Notes under the pieces: model-generated
Databases searched by the model: none
What the model was told of the DNA's origin: nothing
The model's input: the letters and a program-made list of their open reading frames with translations, nothing else
IMG/VR virus record: IMGVR_UViG_3300035091_000011
Coordinates: 1 to 62,847 of that record
DNA: 62,847 nt
Origin: a virus
Direction: 5' to 3' (one strand)
Part shown: positions 46,164 to 53,189 of the stretch, in pieces
How positions within the stretch are numbered: position 1 is the first letter of the stretch
How the letters are laid out: each line of letters opens with the position of its first letter
Made by a program: the position numbers and the translations under genes

Positions 46164-46543
46164 ATCTTAAAAATGTTCTCCGTACCTATTCTCTATTACG
46201 CTTACTCACCAACGACGAATCCGCTCTCCTCGAAACGCTCCGCAGTCTGAGTGAGAGTGAGCGGGAGCAACTGGTGGAGTCGTTGAGTCCGGGGAAGGCG
46301 GTGGGGAAGAAGCGCAAGGTGAAGAGTGGCGGGAAGTCGTCGAGAGCTGCATCACTGGCTGAGCAGATCAAGAGCAGTAAGCGACAAGGACCAGAACGAC
46401 GATCATGTACTTACGTTCACCCCGATGGTGGTGGTATTTGCAGCTGGGACGAACAGGCGCTAATTCACGACGCTAAAGGTGGTTATCAGGGTTATCATGA
46501 ATTCCAGCCACCGCAAGTAGCAGCGGCGACGGGAGGGGATTGA
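46160..46543 (+). CDS. Basic hypothetical protein
   Basis: 127 residues, ATGA overlap. Helical N terminus, Lys-rich linker (KAVGKKRKVKSGGKSS) and a short C-terminal beta module with SCTYVHPDGGGICSWDEQAL. Might bind nucleic acid; unknown. Confidence 0.6.
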   Translation: MNLKNVLRTYSLLRLLTNDESALLETLRSLSESEREQLVESLSPGKAVGKKRKVKSGGKSSRAASLAEQIKSSKRQGPERRSCTYVHPDGGGICSWDEQALIHDAKGGYQGYHEFQPPQVAAATGGD

Positions 46544-46545
46544 GG

Positions 46546-46821
46546 ATGAACGAGATAGAAATCGACAAGGATATTCCGATTCCCGTGCGTAACGGAAACC
46601 ACGGACCAAAGTATGCGCACGTCGTTAGAAAACTCGAAGTGGGCGACAGTTTTTGGATCGCTAAGGATAAGGTAGGTTCTGGATTTCCTGCTTCTATCCG
46701 TAATCTCTCCAGAGCACTGCAGATTAGAACCACTACACGTACCGAGGAAAAGGATAACGTAGAAGGCTGGCGCGTGTGGCGGGTTAAGAATGACACAACC
46801 CCCGCCACGAGTGGAGAGTGA
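46546..46821 (+). CDS. Conserved small phage protein
   Basis: 91 residues from ATG 46546 with GGAGGGG ahead. IEIDKDIPIPVRNG..YAHVVRKLEVGDSFWIAKD..RVWRV is a frequently seen phage pattern (I-D-K-D-I-P-I-P, G-D-S-F, R-V-W-R-V). Role unknown; the fold may be a small beta barrel. Confidence 0.72.
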   Translation: MNEIEIDKDIPIPVRNGNHGPKYAHVVRKLEVGDSFWIAKDKVGSGFPASIRNLSRALQIRTTTRTEEKDNVEGWRVWRVKNDTTPATSGE

Positions 46822-46824
46822 GAG

Positions 46825-47169
46825 ATGGGACTAAAAGCTATCAAGTTTGAATACGAGTTCAACGCTATCGACTGCGCAAACTGCGGGATGCCGTTTGGGA
46901 TTACACCGGACTTTGAAGACCGACGACGGCAGGACCATCGTGGCTTCCATTGTCCAAACGGTCACTCTAATGTCTATCGAGGGGAAACCGAAGCAGAGAA
47001 ATTGCAGAAGCGTCTCGATGCCGAACGTCGTCAAACTGCAATGGAACGTGAGCAGCGGTTGAAAGCTGAGCGGCAACTGGCCCGAGTAAGGAAGGGCGTT
47101 TGCCCTAAGTGCAATCGCTCATTCAAAGCACTGGAACGCCACATGGCGACGAAGCATAAGGGTGGATGA
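46825..47169 (+). CDS. Two-zinc-finger coiled-coil protein
   Basis: 114 residues. N-terminal DCANCGMPFGITPDFEDRR..GFHCPNGH zinc ribbon, central coiled coil (EAEKLQKRLDAERRQTAME), C-terminal classical CPKCNRSFKALERHMATKH (C2H2). This architecture recurs in phages and is presumed DNA-binding. Confidence 0.75.
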   Translation: MGLKAIKFEYEFNAIDCANCGMPFGITPDFEDRRRQDHRGFHCPNGHSNVYRGETEAEKLQKRLDAERRQTAMEREQRLKAERQLARVRKGVCPKCNRSFKALERHMATKHKGG

Positions 47170-47369
47170 CAATGCTCTGCGCTGAGTGCAACGACCCCTT
47201 CATCTCTAATCACTACCACCTCGTCTGTGATCTCTGCGGCGACTATCTCTCACGTCGCTACGATCAGTTGCAGGAGTTCCGTGTGGGGGTGCTGGATCTG
47301 AGCGTAGTAGCTAGTCGTGCAGTGTTCGGAGAAGGAGCGGAAGTGGAGAAAGTTTGGAGGGTTGGATAG
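47166..47369 (+). CDS. Small Cys-rich protein
   Basis: 67 residues, ATGA overlap. LCAECNDPFISNHYHLVCDLCGDYL contains two CxxC pairs. Function unknown. Confidence 0.58.
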   Translation: MTMLCAECNDPFISNHYHLVCDLCGDYLSRRYDQLQEFRVGVLDLSVVASRAVFGEGAEVEKVWRVG

Positions 47370-47852
47370 ATGGCGCTGATATTTGTAGACGTTGAATCTG
47401 ATGGACCATGCATCGGTAGGGGTGAGATGACGGAGTTTGGCGCGGTGGAATTCAAGACGCGCAAGGTCTTCCACGGCGTTCTCTGGGAGGCGTTTCCCGA
47501 TCCGGTGAATCCCGCTATTCCGAAACGAACCGGAAAGAAGTTTGACGAGGTTGAGGTTTACCTGCGCTTTGCGATTTGGTTAGAGCAATTCGGCGGGCGT
47601 CCGGTGTTTGTGAGTGATAACCCGGCATTTGACTGGCAATGGATCAATCATGGCTTCTGGACCACGATGAATAAGAATCCTTTTGGGTTCAGTGCACGGC
47701 GAATTGGTGATTTTGCGGCAGGACTGCGCGGCGACTTTTACGCGAAACAGGACTGGAAGGGTTTACGGCGCACGAAGCATGATCACAACCCAGTCAACGA
47801 CGCAATGGGTAATGTCGAAGCGTTTGAGCGATTACTGCGAGGTGAGCGATGA
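47370..47852 (+). CDS. DnaQ-like 3'-5' exonuclease
   Basis: 160 residues. FVDVESDG (D-x-E), VSDNPAFDWQWINH and the closing KHDHNPVNDAMGN (H...D) give the DEDDh set. It could proofread for host polymerase or trim DNA ends. Good motif support. Confidence 0.78.
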   Translation: MALIFVDVESDGPCIGRGEMTEFGAVEFKTRKVFHGVLWEAFPDPVNPAIPKRTGKKFDEVEVYLRFAIWLEQFGGRPVFVSDNPAFDWQWINHGFWTTMNKNPFGFSARRIGDFAAGLRGDFYAKQDWKGLRRTKHDHNPVNDAMGNVEAFERLLRGER

Positions 47853-48058
47853 CAGGAGAGAGTTTGGAGGGTGGGATGAGAGAGGTAGTTAAGCAATGTC
47901 CGTCCACTGTTAAGCTCGGCGAGGAACGGATGGAGGTTCACTGTGAATACGGTGAAGGCCACGAGGGAAGCCACGGGGAGTTTGGCGGTTCGGTTGATGA
48001 GCACTCTGGTAAGAATGTCAGCGTGACCATTGAATGGGTGGAGGAATTTGAGCCGTGA
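47849..48058 (+). CDS. Small phage protein with GHEGSHG motif
   Basis: 69 residues, ATGA overlap. VHCEYGEGHEGSHGEFGG is a short metal-binding-like motif (C-x-x-G-x-G-H-x-G-x-H-G) seen in small phage proteins. Role unknown. Confidence 0.62.
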   Translation: MTGESLEGGMREVVKQCPSTVKLGEERMEVHCEYGEGHEGSHGEFGGSVDEHSGKNVSVTIEWVEEFEP

Positions 48059-48315
48059 TTCACTATCAAGTTGGAGATAGCGTTAAGTGCCTGCTGTGTG
48101 AGCGAAGTAAATCGTGGGGCGTATATGACAGCGCAACTGGAGCGGCAGTCTGTAAAGACTGTCAGAACGCAGTGCAGAAGCAGCGTGACCTTGAGGAACG
48201 AGAATCAGCGATCTGTCCTGAAGATATGGGATTCGAGGAATATATTGCCGTTCTTGAAAAGAAGATCACCGAACTGCGGGCAGCGGCAGATGCGAGCGAT
48301 CAGGGAGGACTCTAA
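48055..48315 (+). CDS. Small zinc-ribbon coiled-coil protein
   Basis: 86 residues from GTG (GTGA overlap). CLLCERSKSW and CKDCQNAV make a ribbon, then helical coiled coil. Function unknown. Confidence 0.6.
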   Translation: MIHYQVGDSVKCLLCERSKSWGVYDSATGAAVCKDCQNAVQKQRDLEERESAICPEDMGFEEYIAVLEKKITELRAAADASDQGGL

Positions 48316-48560
48316 TGGCAATCACTAGCTACATCGGCGCACCGGAAGATGAGCTGGGATACTGGGATGATAAGTATCCAGACGAGGAAGTGGACGATCC
48401 TGAACTTGAGCAACAGGTGTACGAAGCATTCAAAGAGCGAGGTTGGATCGTGCCGACAACCGAGGCTGAAGCTCGCGCTGCCGACGGCTACGAGCCAACA
48501 CCAGAAGAACTGGACGAATGGTATCGCTCAATTGCTGAACCGTACGGAGGCGCATTATGA
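48315..48560 (+). CDS. Small acidic protein
   Basis: 81 residues, TAATG overlap. Strongly acidic (DELGYWDDKYPDEEVDDPELEQQVYEAF). Could be a DNA mimic; nothing specific seen. Confidence 0.58.
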   Translation: MAITSYIGAPEDELGYWDDKYPDEEVDDPELEQQVYEAFKERGWIVPTTEAEARAADGYEPTPEELDEWYRSIAEPYGGAL

Positions 48561-48709
48561 GTGACGACGAGAAACTAAGCATGGACTTCGAGTACTGTCC
48601 GGCCTGCGCTAGCGAGCTTGACACTGGTTACGAGTGCTTGGGCTGCGGACGCGACTGGCGACAGTGGACGATGGCGTTTGTTAGTGTCGAAGAAGTGGAG
48701 TCACCGTAA
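48557..48709 (+). CDS. Small zinc-ribbon protein (50 aa)
   Basis: ATGA overlap. YCPACASELDTGYECLGCGRDW is a full ribbon. Below a 60-residue cut-off, but overlaps on both sides support it. Confidence 0.62.
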   Translation: MSDDEKLSMDFEYCPACASELDTGYECLGCGRDWRQWTMAFVSVEEVESP

Positions 48710-48897
48710 TGACCACCCCAACCAACAAAGAAATCAACGACGTACTGGACAAGTTGGAATCGCCCAAGTGGCAATCCGATGCTGAGCGCGACAACCTGCA
48801 AGTGGTAAACATCCACGACTCAGGTGCGCCGGTGCTGGACAGGGATCGAGTGTTGCGGGAGTCGTATCCAGATCACGCGGGGAGGAATGGACGATGA
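48709..48897 (+). CDS. Small hypothetical protein
   Basis: 62 residues, TAATG overlap. Polar, helical start (NKEINDVLDKLESPKW). Function unknown. Confidence 0.55.
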   Translation: MTTPTNKEINDVLDKLESPKWQSDAERDNLQVVNIHDSGAPVLDRDRVLRESYPDHAGRNGR

Positions 48898-49166
48898 TAA
48901 GTGAGACGTACCGAGTGAACCACGGTGGGCTTATGCGGTGCTGTCTACTAACGCTCGACGACGAGATGTTACGACGGCAAAGGGCGAGAGAATCTCTAAT
49001 GCACGAAGGCGATGTTCTCAGGTGTCAGTACTGCCACGACGAATACGGAATGGTCTGTAACACAGAAACATATGACGGCGTCCTAAGCTGGCACTGGGCC
49101 AAGCCGCTACCGACTTCTATCAAGGCGGGTAACTCGCAACCAAAGGAGGATACAACGGAAAACTAA
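48894..49166 (+). CDS. Last gene of the rightward operon
   Basis: 90 residues, ATGA overlap. GGLMRCCLLTLDDEMLRRQR and LRCQYCHDEYGMV with LSWHWAKPL resemble a small zinc-containing phage protein. A terminator follows. Confidence 0.62.
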   Translation: MISETYRVNHGGLMRCCLLTLDDEMLRRQRARESLMHEGDVLRCQYCHDEYGMVCNTETYDGVLSWHWAKPLPTSIKAGNSQPKEDTTEN

Positions 49167-49184
49167 ACTCTATCGCAACGCAAA

Positions 49185-49226
49185 GGGAGACGCTCACTCG
49201 ATTGCTTGGGAGGGCGTCTTCTTTTA
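49185..49226 (+). terminator. Terminator between convergent operons
   Basis: AGACGC (49188-49193) pairs with GCGTCT (49214-49219), extended by wobble pairs, then CTTTTA. It ends the rightward operon next to the leftward lysis-side gene. Confidence 0.62.
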
Positions 49227-49640
49227 CTCCGAGTCCGATGAACGTAATCTGTCAGCCTCGCTATAACTAATTCCATGCGCATCCAGCAATCCCTTGAGTC
49301 GCTTCATCTGGTGCTCGTGTAAGGTCAACCTCGTTGCCTGTTGCGCATTCAGTCGTCGCTCATCCTCTAAATCCAGCATCGTATCCGTCGCCTTTCTCTC
49401 CCAATGATCTCGCTCACTTTTCAACCTCTCTGCTCCAGCGATGGCCTGAGTTGCAGCTTGAATCAACGACACGTCAGTATTTACTGTGATTTGTCTCGTT
49501 TCAGCGTTCAGCTTCGCAATCTCAATCGGTTCACGTTTGCGCCGCGTTAACCATCCACCTACCCATCCAAGAGAGCTTGCAAGCAATAGCCCAAGGATTT
49601 GCAGTAAGCTGTGAGGAATGGCGAGTGAATCCAGTTGCAT
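49224..49640 (-). CDS. Membrane-anchored coiled-coil protein (spanin-like topology)
   Basis: 138 residues: N-terminal hydrophobic span (ILGLLLASSLGWVGGWL), then a long charged coiled coil (TQAIAGAERLKSERDHWERKATDTM). It looks like an inner-membrane spanin or a holin accessory and is the last gene of the leftward cassette. No lysis function is proven. Confidence 0.58.
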   Translation of the reverse strand: MQLDSLAIPHSLLQILGLLLASSLGWVGGWLTRRKREPIEIAKLNAETRQITVNTDVSLIQAATQAIAGAERLKSERDHWERKATDTMLDLEDERRLNAQQATRLTLHEHQMKRLKGLLDAHGISYSEADRLRSSDSE

Positions 49641-49643
49641 GAC

Positions 49644-50135
49644 TCATCGACGATCTAAGACCTGGTTAAGATAGGTTAGGGTTTCTGCGAGGGTTCGTTG
49701 CTCGCGTTCGTCCTTGACGCGATCCTTGGCGATTAACCTGAAGGACGGTTTTCCGAATCGCTCCGGCTTGTCAGCGCGCGGGTAATAATGCCCTCCGTAC
49801 TGAGCGGTGTCATCAGGTAAGGGGAGGTCCAACGGAATCGGCCTCACGCACCAGAATCGGCCCATACAGGAGAGATCAGCTCGGTCCTTGTCAGTGTAAA
49901 TACCCTGAATCTCGTTCCAGCATAAGCGCTCCACCTTACCTTCGATCTCAACTGCGTCTACCGCTGGAATGCTCATACGCTTGAACGCAAAACGCACGAA
50001 TGGCATGTAGGCCCAATGGAAGAAAACTCGCTGCCACCACGGAGAACTCCGGTCGATTCCGTACTTTCGCTGCGTTACGCAGAATACGTTTTTAACCTCA
50101 GTGGCAATCTCCGGTGGTATCGGGTGCGCGCTCAC
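49644..50135 (-). CDS. Unrecognised protein of the lysis-side cassette
   Basis: 163 residues from GTG 50135 (the frame is open a little further up). VTQRKYGIDRSSPWWQRVFFHWAYMPFVRFAFKRM contains an aromatic stretch that may contact membrane, followed by CWNEIQGIY..LSCMGRFWCV. No endolysin motif found. Function unknown. Confidence 0.6.
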   Translation of the reverse strand: MSAHPIPPEIATEVKNVFCVTQRKYGIDRSSPWWQRVFFHWAYMPFVRFAFKRMSIPAVDAVEIEGKVERLCWNEIQGIYTDKDRADLSCMGRFWCVRPIPLDLPLPDDTAQYGGHYYPRADKPERFGKPSFRLIAKDRVKDEREQRTLAETLTYLNQVLDRR

Positions 50136-50136
50136 G

Positions 50137-50334
50137 TCACGGCCTCTTGCCGGGAGACCCAGGATCACCGGGATTATCGTCCTGTGGTGTTGGTTGAGGC
50201 GCGGGAGCGGGCGCGGGTGGTGGACTCGGCTGAGTCGGTCTGGTTGGTTGCGTAGGTTGTGTCGGTTTGTCAGGTTTGCTACTCATCTGTTGTGCTGCCT
50301 TTCTCCATTCGTAGTCGTCACTTGCATCGCGCAT
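50137..50334 (-). CDS. Small Pro-rich protein
   Basis: 65 residues (an internal start at 50286 is possible). The sequence is mostly P/T/Q repeats (PTQPTRPTQPSPPPAPAPAP). Could be a disordered linker or spacer. It would be translated with neighbours. Confidence 0.5.
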   Translation of the reverse strand: MRDASDDYEWRKAAQQMSSKPDKPTQPTQPTRPTQPSPPPAPAPAPQPTPQDDNPGDPGSPGKRP

Positions 50335-50349
50335 GGTACTGCAACTTTC

Positions 50350-50823
50350 CTACCTGACGACATCGGTTTCTTTTCTCATAGCGGTGACGAGATCTCCGCC
50401 AATTTCAAATCTCACATGAATCAGCGTCAGGATATCCAGAGCAAACTTCTTTCGCATTGGGCTGCTGTCGTGGTTAACTACGTCCTGTAACATCGACTTC
50501 AGCTTCTCCAGATCTTTCTCACTCTGAATCTCATCCCGCTGAAATTTCTCCAGCAGTTCGTCAAGCTCTTTCGTATGAGGTGAATGTAGCGCCTGCGCCG
50601 ACGAGAAGCTCACCCCTTTCCAAAACACTTCAACCTGCTTCTTGAGTACCTGCAGCTCAGCGCGCATTTCACTGACCGCTTCCGGTATTCCCTTGAATGG
50701 CGCAACTGAGTCACTAATCTGTTTACTCCAATCGCCTCGCTGGTCTTTTTTGCGCTGGTAAAGCGTATTGATAACCGATAGCGCCAGTGCTACTAATCCG
50801 ACGTATGGTAATAGCTCCTTCAG
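50350..50823 (-). CDS. Membrane protein, probable CTG start
   Basis: The first ATG is at 50667, but the frame is open to a CTG at 50823 that overlaps the PAS gene stop as CTGA. That form has 157 residues with a membrane span at the N terminus (LLPYVGLVALALSVINTLY) and then a coiled coil (VSEMRAELQVLKKQ). The CTG start is inferred from the overlap pattern. Confidence 0.55.
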   Translation of the reverse strand: MKELLPYVGLVALALSVINTLYQRKKDQRGDWSKQISDSVAPFKGIPEAVSEMRAELQVLKKQVEVFWKGVSFSSAQALHSPHTKELDELLEKFQRDEIQSEKDLEKLKSMLQDVVNHDSSPMRKKFALDILTLIHVRFEIGGDLVTAMRKETDVVR

Positions 50824-51263
50824 TCCTCAACTCTCCTTACTGTAGCCTCGATCAGTGTCTCATTTGTGTCGGTGTTGTAAATCAAGTTGATGACCACGGG
50901 GAACTCACGCCCTGATTTATGTCGTCCTTTGAGCGTCCCGCCTGCTCCCATTGGACGGTTACGTGGATGCCTGACATAGCCTTCCCTAAATCCCTTGTGC
51001 TTGGGCCGTACCGACTCTGGAACGAGAATGTCGACACTCTGCCCGATCAACTCAGAGGGGTGATAGCCAAACGTCGCGCAAACTTCCTCGTTGACTGCGA
51101 TAATCCTCTCCCCGTCTGAGATAATCTTTGCATCGCTGGATCTCATCCATGACTTGAATAGAAACGAGTAACTAAGAAAGGGCCGCGCTGCTGTTTCCAG
51201 TAAAGCGTCCGAAGTGGCCGATTCGTTCAAAGACGTGTTAGGGGATTCGTCGGGTTCTGTCAT
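50820..51263 (-). CDS. PAS-domain protein
   Basis: 147 residues. Residues about 45-145 are a PAS fold: GERIIAVNEEVCATFGYHPSELIGQSVDILVPESVRPKHKGF, then GRHKSGREFPVVINLIYN. No kinase, phosphodiesterase or HTH part is attached. Free PAS domains are unusual in phages. It may sense a ligand or bind a host PAS-containing regulator. It sits among small membrane-protein genes. Confidence 0.8.
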   Translation of the reverse strand: MTEPDESPNTSLNESATSDALLETAARPFLSYSFLFKSWMRSSDAKIISDGERIIAVNEEVCATFGYHPSELIGQSVDILVPESVRPKHKGFREGYVRHPRNRPMGAGGTLKGRHKSGREFPVVINLIYNTDTNETLIEATVRRVED

Positions 51264-51290
51264 TAGACGGTTAGTGTTATAAACTGTTAA

Positions 51291-51436
51291 TTACAGTCCT
51301 TCAGTGGCTAAGTGATTCGTGCAGCTTTCTTTCCATCTTTTTAGTTGCCATAGCGTCGGACTCCTTGGTTGACTTCGTTAGGCCACCCTAGCTGAATTTA
51401 GTTTTCAACGGTTTCTGCCAACCTGAAGGACTGTAA
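51291..51436. repeat. 14-base inverted repeats bounding a gene gap
   Basis: TTACAGTCCTTCAG (51291-51304) and its exact reverse complement (51423-51436) flank the 118 bases between the PAS gene and the next gene. They could form a long-range stem, be two operator sites, or be remains of a small element. ACTGT-N5-ACAGT (51284-51298) overlaps the first copy. Nothing else is seen in the gap. Confidence 0.6.
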
Positions 51437-51444
51437 ACTCAAAT

Positions 51445-51738
51445 TCAGTACCTCGCCCGCCAGCGTCTCCCCTCAGCGAGACTCCGTGCTCTCACCCGCG
51501 CATTGAACTCATCGTAATCCTGCAACGCGCGAATTGGAACCAACTTCCCTTCCACCACCTGCGCCTCATACTTCCCCGTCAGGATCGCTCCCTTGCCCCA
51601 CTGCGCAGGCCAATCAATGTCGCGGAATTCAACTCGATCCCTTCCCTCGCCACACACTACTGACGGTGGGGCGAGATTCACCACTGTGCAGGTGACGGGG
51701 TGCTGGGACAGGGTTAGAGCAAGTAGTAGGCCGAGCAT
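51445..51738 (-). CDS. Small secreted protein
   Basis: 97 residues with an N-terminal hydrophobic segment (LGLLLALTLSQHPVTC). The remainder has short strands and a basic end with RVRARSLAEGRRWRARY. Probably exported. Function unknown. Confidence 0.58.
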   Translation of the reverse strand: MLGLLLALTLSQHPVTCTVVNLAPPSVVCGEGRDRVEFRDIDWPAQWGKGAILTGKYEAQVVEGKLVPIRALQDYDEFNARVRARSLAEGRRWRARY

Positions 51739-51741
51739 TGA

Positions 51742-51963
51742 TTAGCCCTCCGGTGGTGCGGGTGCGGCTGGAGTATTCGCTGCGACTGCGGTTGCCAGCG
51801 CGGTACCACTCGAATCCAGATCTGATTGCAGCTTTGCCAGCTTCGCCGGATCAGTCCCCGCATCTCGCAGCCTGTCCGCAAATCCGTTGATCAACGCCGT
51901 GGCGCTGTCCATCACCGTGACCTCTTCCGCAACTTCAGTTTCCAATGCGCTAATATCCTGCAT
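51742..51963 (-). CDS. Small helical protein
   Basis: 73 residues: SALETEVAEEVTVMDSATALINGFADRLRDAG then Ala/Pro-rich end. This is a frequent small phage protein in the lysis or late region (coiled coil with AAPAPPEG tail). Function unknown. Confidence 0.62.
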   Translation of the reverse strand: MQDISALETEVAEEVTVMDSATALINGFADRLRDAGTDPAKLAKLQSDLDSSGTALATAVAANTPAAPAPPEG

Positions 51964-51966
51964 CTT

Positions 51967-52173
51967 TCATTCTCCTTCTGGTTGATTGTTATCGACTGCT
52001 TGTTTCAAATTCTCTCCCGCAGTGTTCAACTTATGAATCACCGCCTGGACTCGCTCATCGAGCTTCACTGCTCGTTCCATCACATCAGTGCGCCGATTGT
52101 ACGCGCCGAGGAAGGCGTTGAGCAGGTAGAACAGATTCCCTGTTTTGCGAATCTCGTAAATAGTGTCTGACAT
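51967..52173 (-). CDS. Small hypothetical protein
   Basis: Start ATG 52173 (69 codons incl. stop); a GTG at 52191 right after the upstream stop is an alternative. Helical (NLFYLLNAFLGAYNRRTDVMERAVKL). Function unknown. Confidence 0.55.
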   Translation of the reverse strand: MSDTIYEIRKTGNLFYLLNAFLGAYNRRTDVMERAVKLDERVQAVIHKLNTAGENLKQAVDNNQPEGE

Positions 52174-52191
52174 TGATCTGAACAGTCTCAC

Positions 52192-52440
52192 TTACTCATT
52201 CTCATGCCCAAGCTTCTTCAGCTCAGCGTTCTCGGTTCTAAACTGCACGTAAGTTGCCGCTGCGTCCTCCAGCACTTGCGCGCGCGCCATCCCTGACGAG
52301 GCCATGCGCCGTTCGATCTCTTCCTGCCCCAGCGTGATCAGCCTACTGCCGAGAATGGCGATCTCCGAGTGTCCAGTGACTGTACCGAGCACTGGCAGTA
52401 ACTCCTGTAACCCTGCGATGATGTCGTGAATGTCGGGCAT
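52192..52440 (-). CDS. Small hypothetical protein
   Basis: 82 residues, helical, Leu/Ile rich start (IIAGLQELLPVLGTVTG) and acidic C terminus. Common in phage lysis-side strings. Function unknown. Confidence 0.58.
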   Translation of the reverse strand: MPDIHDIIAGLQELLPVLGTVTGHSEIAILGSRLITLGQEEIERRMASSGMARAQVLEDAAATYVQFRTENAELKKLGHENE

Positions 52441-52443
52441 GGG

Positions 52444-52884
52444 CTATTTCACCGCCTTCTCCATTGTCGTGAGATCTTTGTCCAGCTTACTCACCACTTT
52501 CTCCGCCTTCAGTAGTGAGAGATCTGCCAGCACGTCCGAGTACAACGCGCGCAACTGAGTAAGATTCTCTCTGACGAAACTCACATCCTGCGGCGGAAGG
52601 ATTCCCTGTGGGTATTTCTTATCCAGCTCAATCAGGATGTTATTAAACTTCTCACCCTTATCGCCAATCACCCCAAGCTTCGCCGCAACCTTATCCTTCG
52701 TGGCGAGGGACATGCGACCGGATTTGTACAGTTCCGCCACTGCGCGATTTGCCAGTAGTACATCGTGAGCAAGTTCATTCGATGCTCCTGCTGCGCGATC
52801 AAGGTCGTTGGATGATGGACAGGCAGTGGTGATGATTGCCAGTGCGAGTACGAGAGGAATCAGTTGTCGTCGTTGTCGAATCAT
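52444..52884 (-). CDS. Lipoprotein
   Basis: 146 residues. Basic start, hydrophobic stretch and a lipobox (ITTA-C22) indicate a lipid-anchored exported protein. The mature part is helical (LAHDVLLANRAVAELYKSG..KVSKLDKDLTTMEKAVK). It overlaps the holin-like gene as ATGA. It could be an outer-membrane spanin partner or a superinfection-exclusion protein. Confidence 0.72.
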   Translation of the reverse strand: MIRQRRQLIPLVLALAIITTACPSSNDLDRAAGASNELAHDVLLANRAVAELYKSGRMSLATKDKVAAKLGVIGDKGEKFNNILIELDKKYPQGILPPQDVSFVRENLTQLRALYSDVLADLSLLKAEKVVSKLDKDLTTMEKAVK

Positions 52885-53150
52885 TTACTCTCCTGATTGA
52901 GTCGATCCAGTGCGTTGTTCTCGTCTGATTGAGCCGCAGCAGCACGAACGCTGGGACTACTCGCGCCGCCTTGGAGGCGTTCGCTGAGTGTGGTTACAGT
53001 CGCCCCAAGTGCGAGAATGAACGCAGCTACTTTAGGAGGCATAAACTGAAACATCCCGCCAATCTGCATCGCCACAATCAGCATCGACACATAGGACAGG
53101 CCCGAGATAAGCCGCCCCAGTGGTCCGTATAGAATTGATCCATTCATCAC
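52881..53150 (-). CDS. Holin-like protein
   Basis: 89 residues with two hydrophobic helices (LISGLSYVSMLIVAMQIGGMF and VAAFILALGATVTTLSERL) and a polar C terminus, the layout of small holins. Situated at the start of the lysis-side cassette. Function by topology only. Confidence 0.62.
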   Translation of the reverse strand: MMNGSILYGPLGRLISGLSYVSMLIVAMQIGGMFQFMPPKVAAFILALGATVTTLSERLQGGASSPSVRAAAAQSDENNALDRLNQESK

Positions 53151-53189
53151 CTTGCAGTTTACCGCTCAATCCTCCAGTTTGTCACGGTT

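Noticed and set aside
49644-50135. Endolysin
   Set aside because: No muramidase, amidase or peptidase motif is visible; position alone is not enough.
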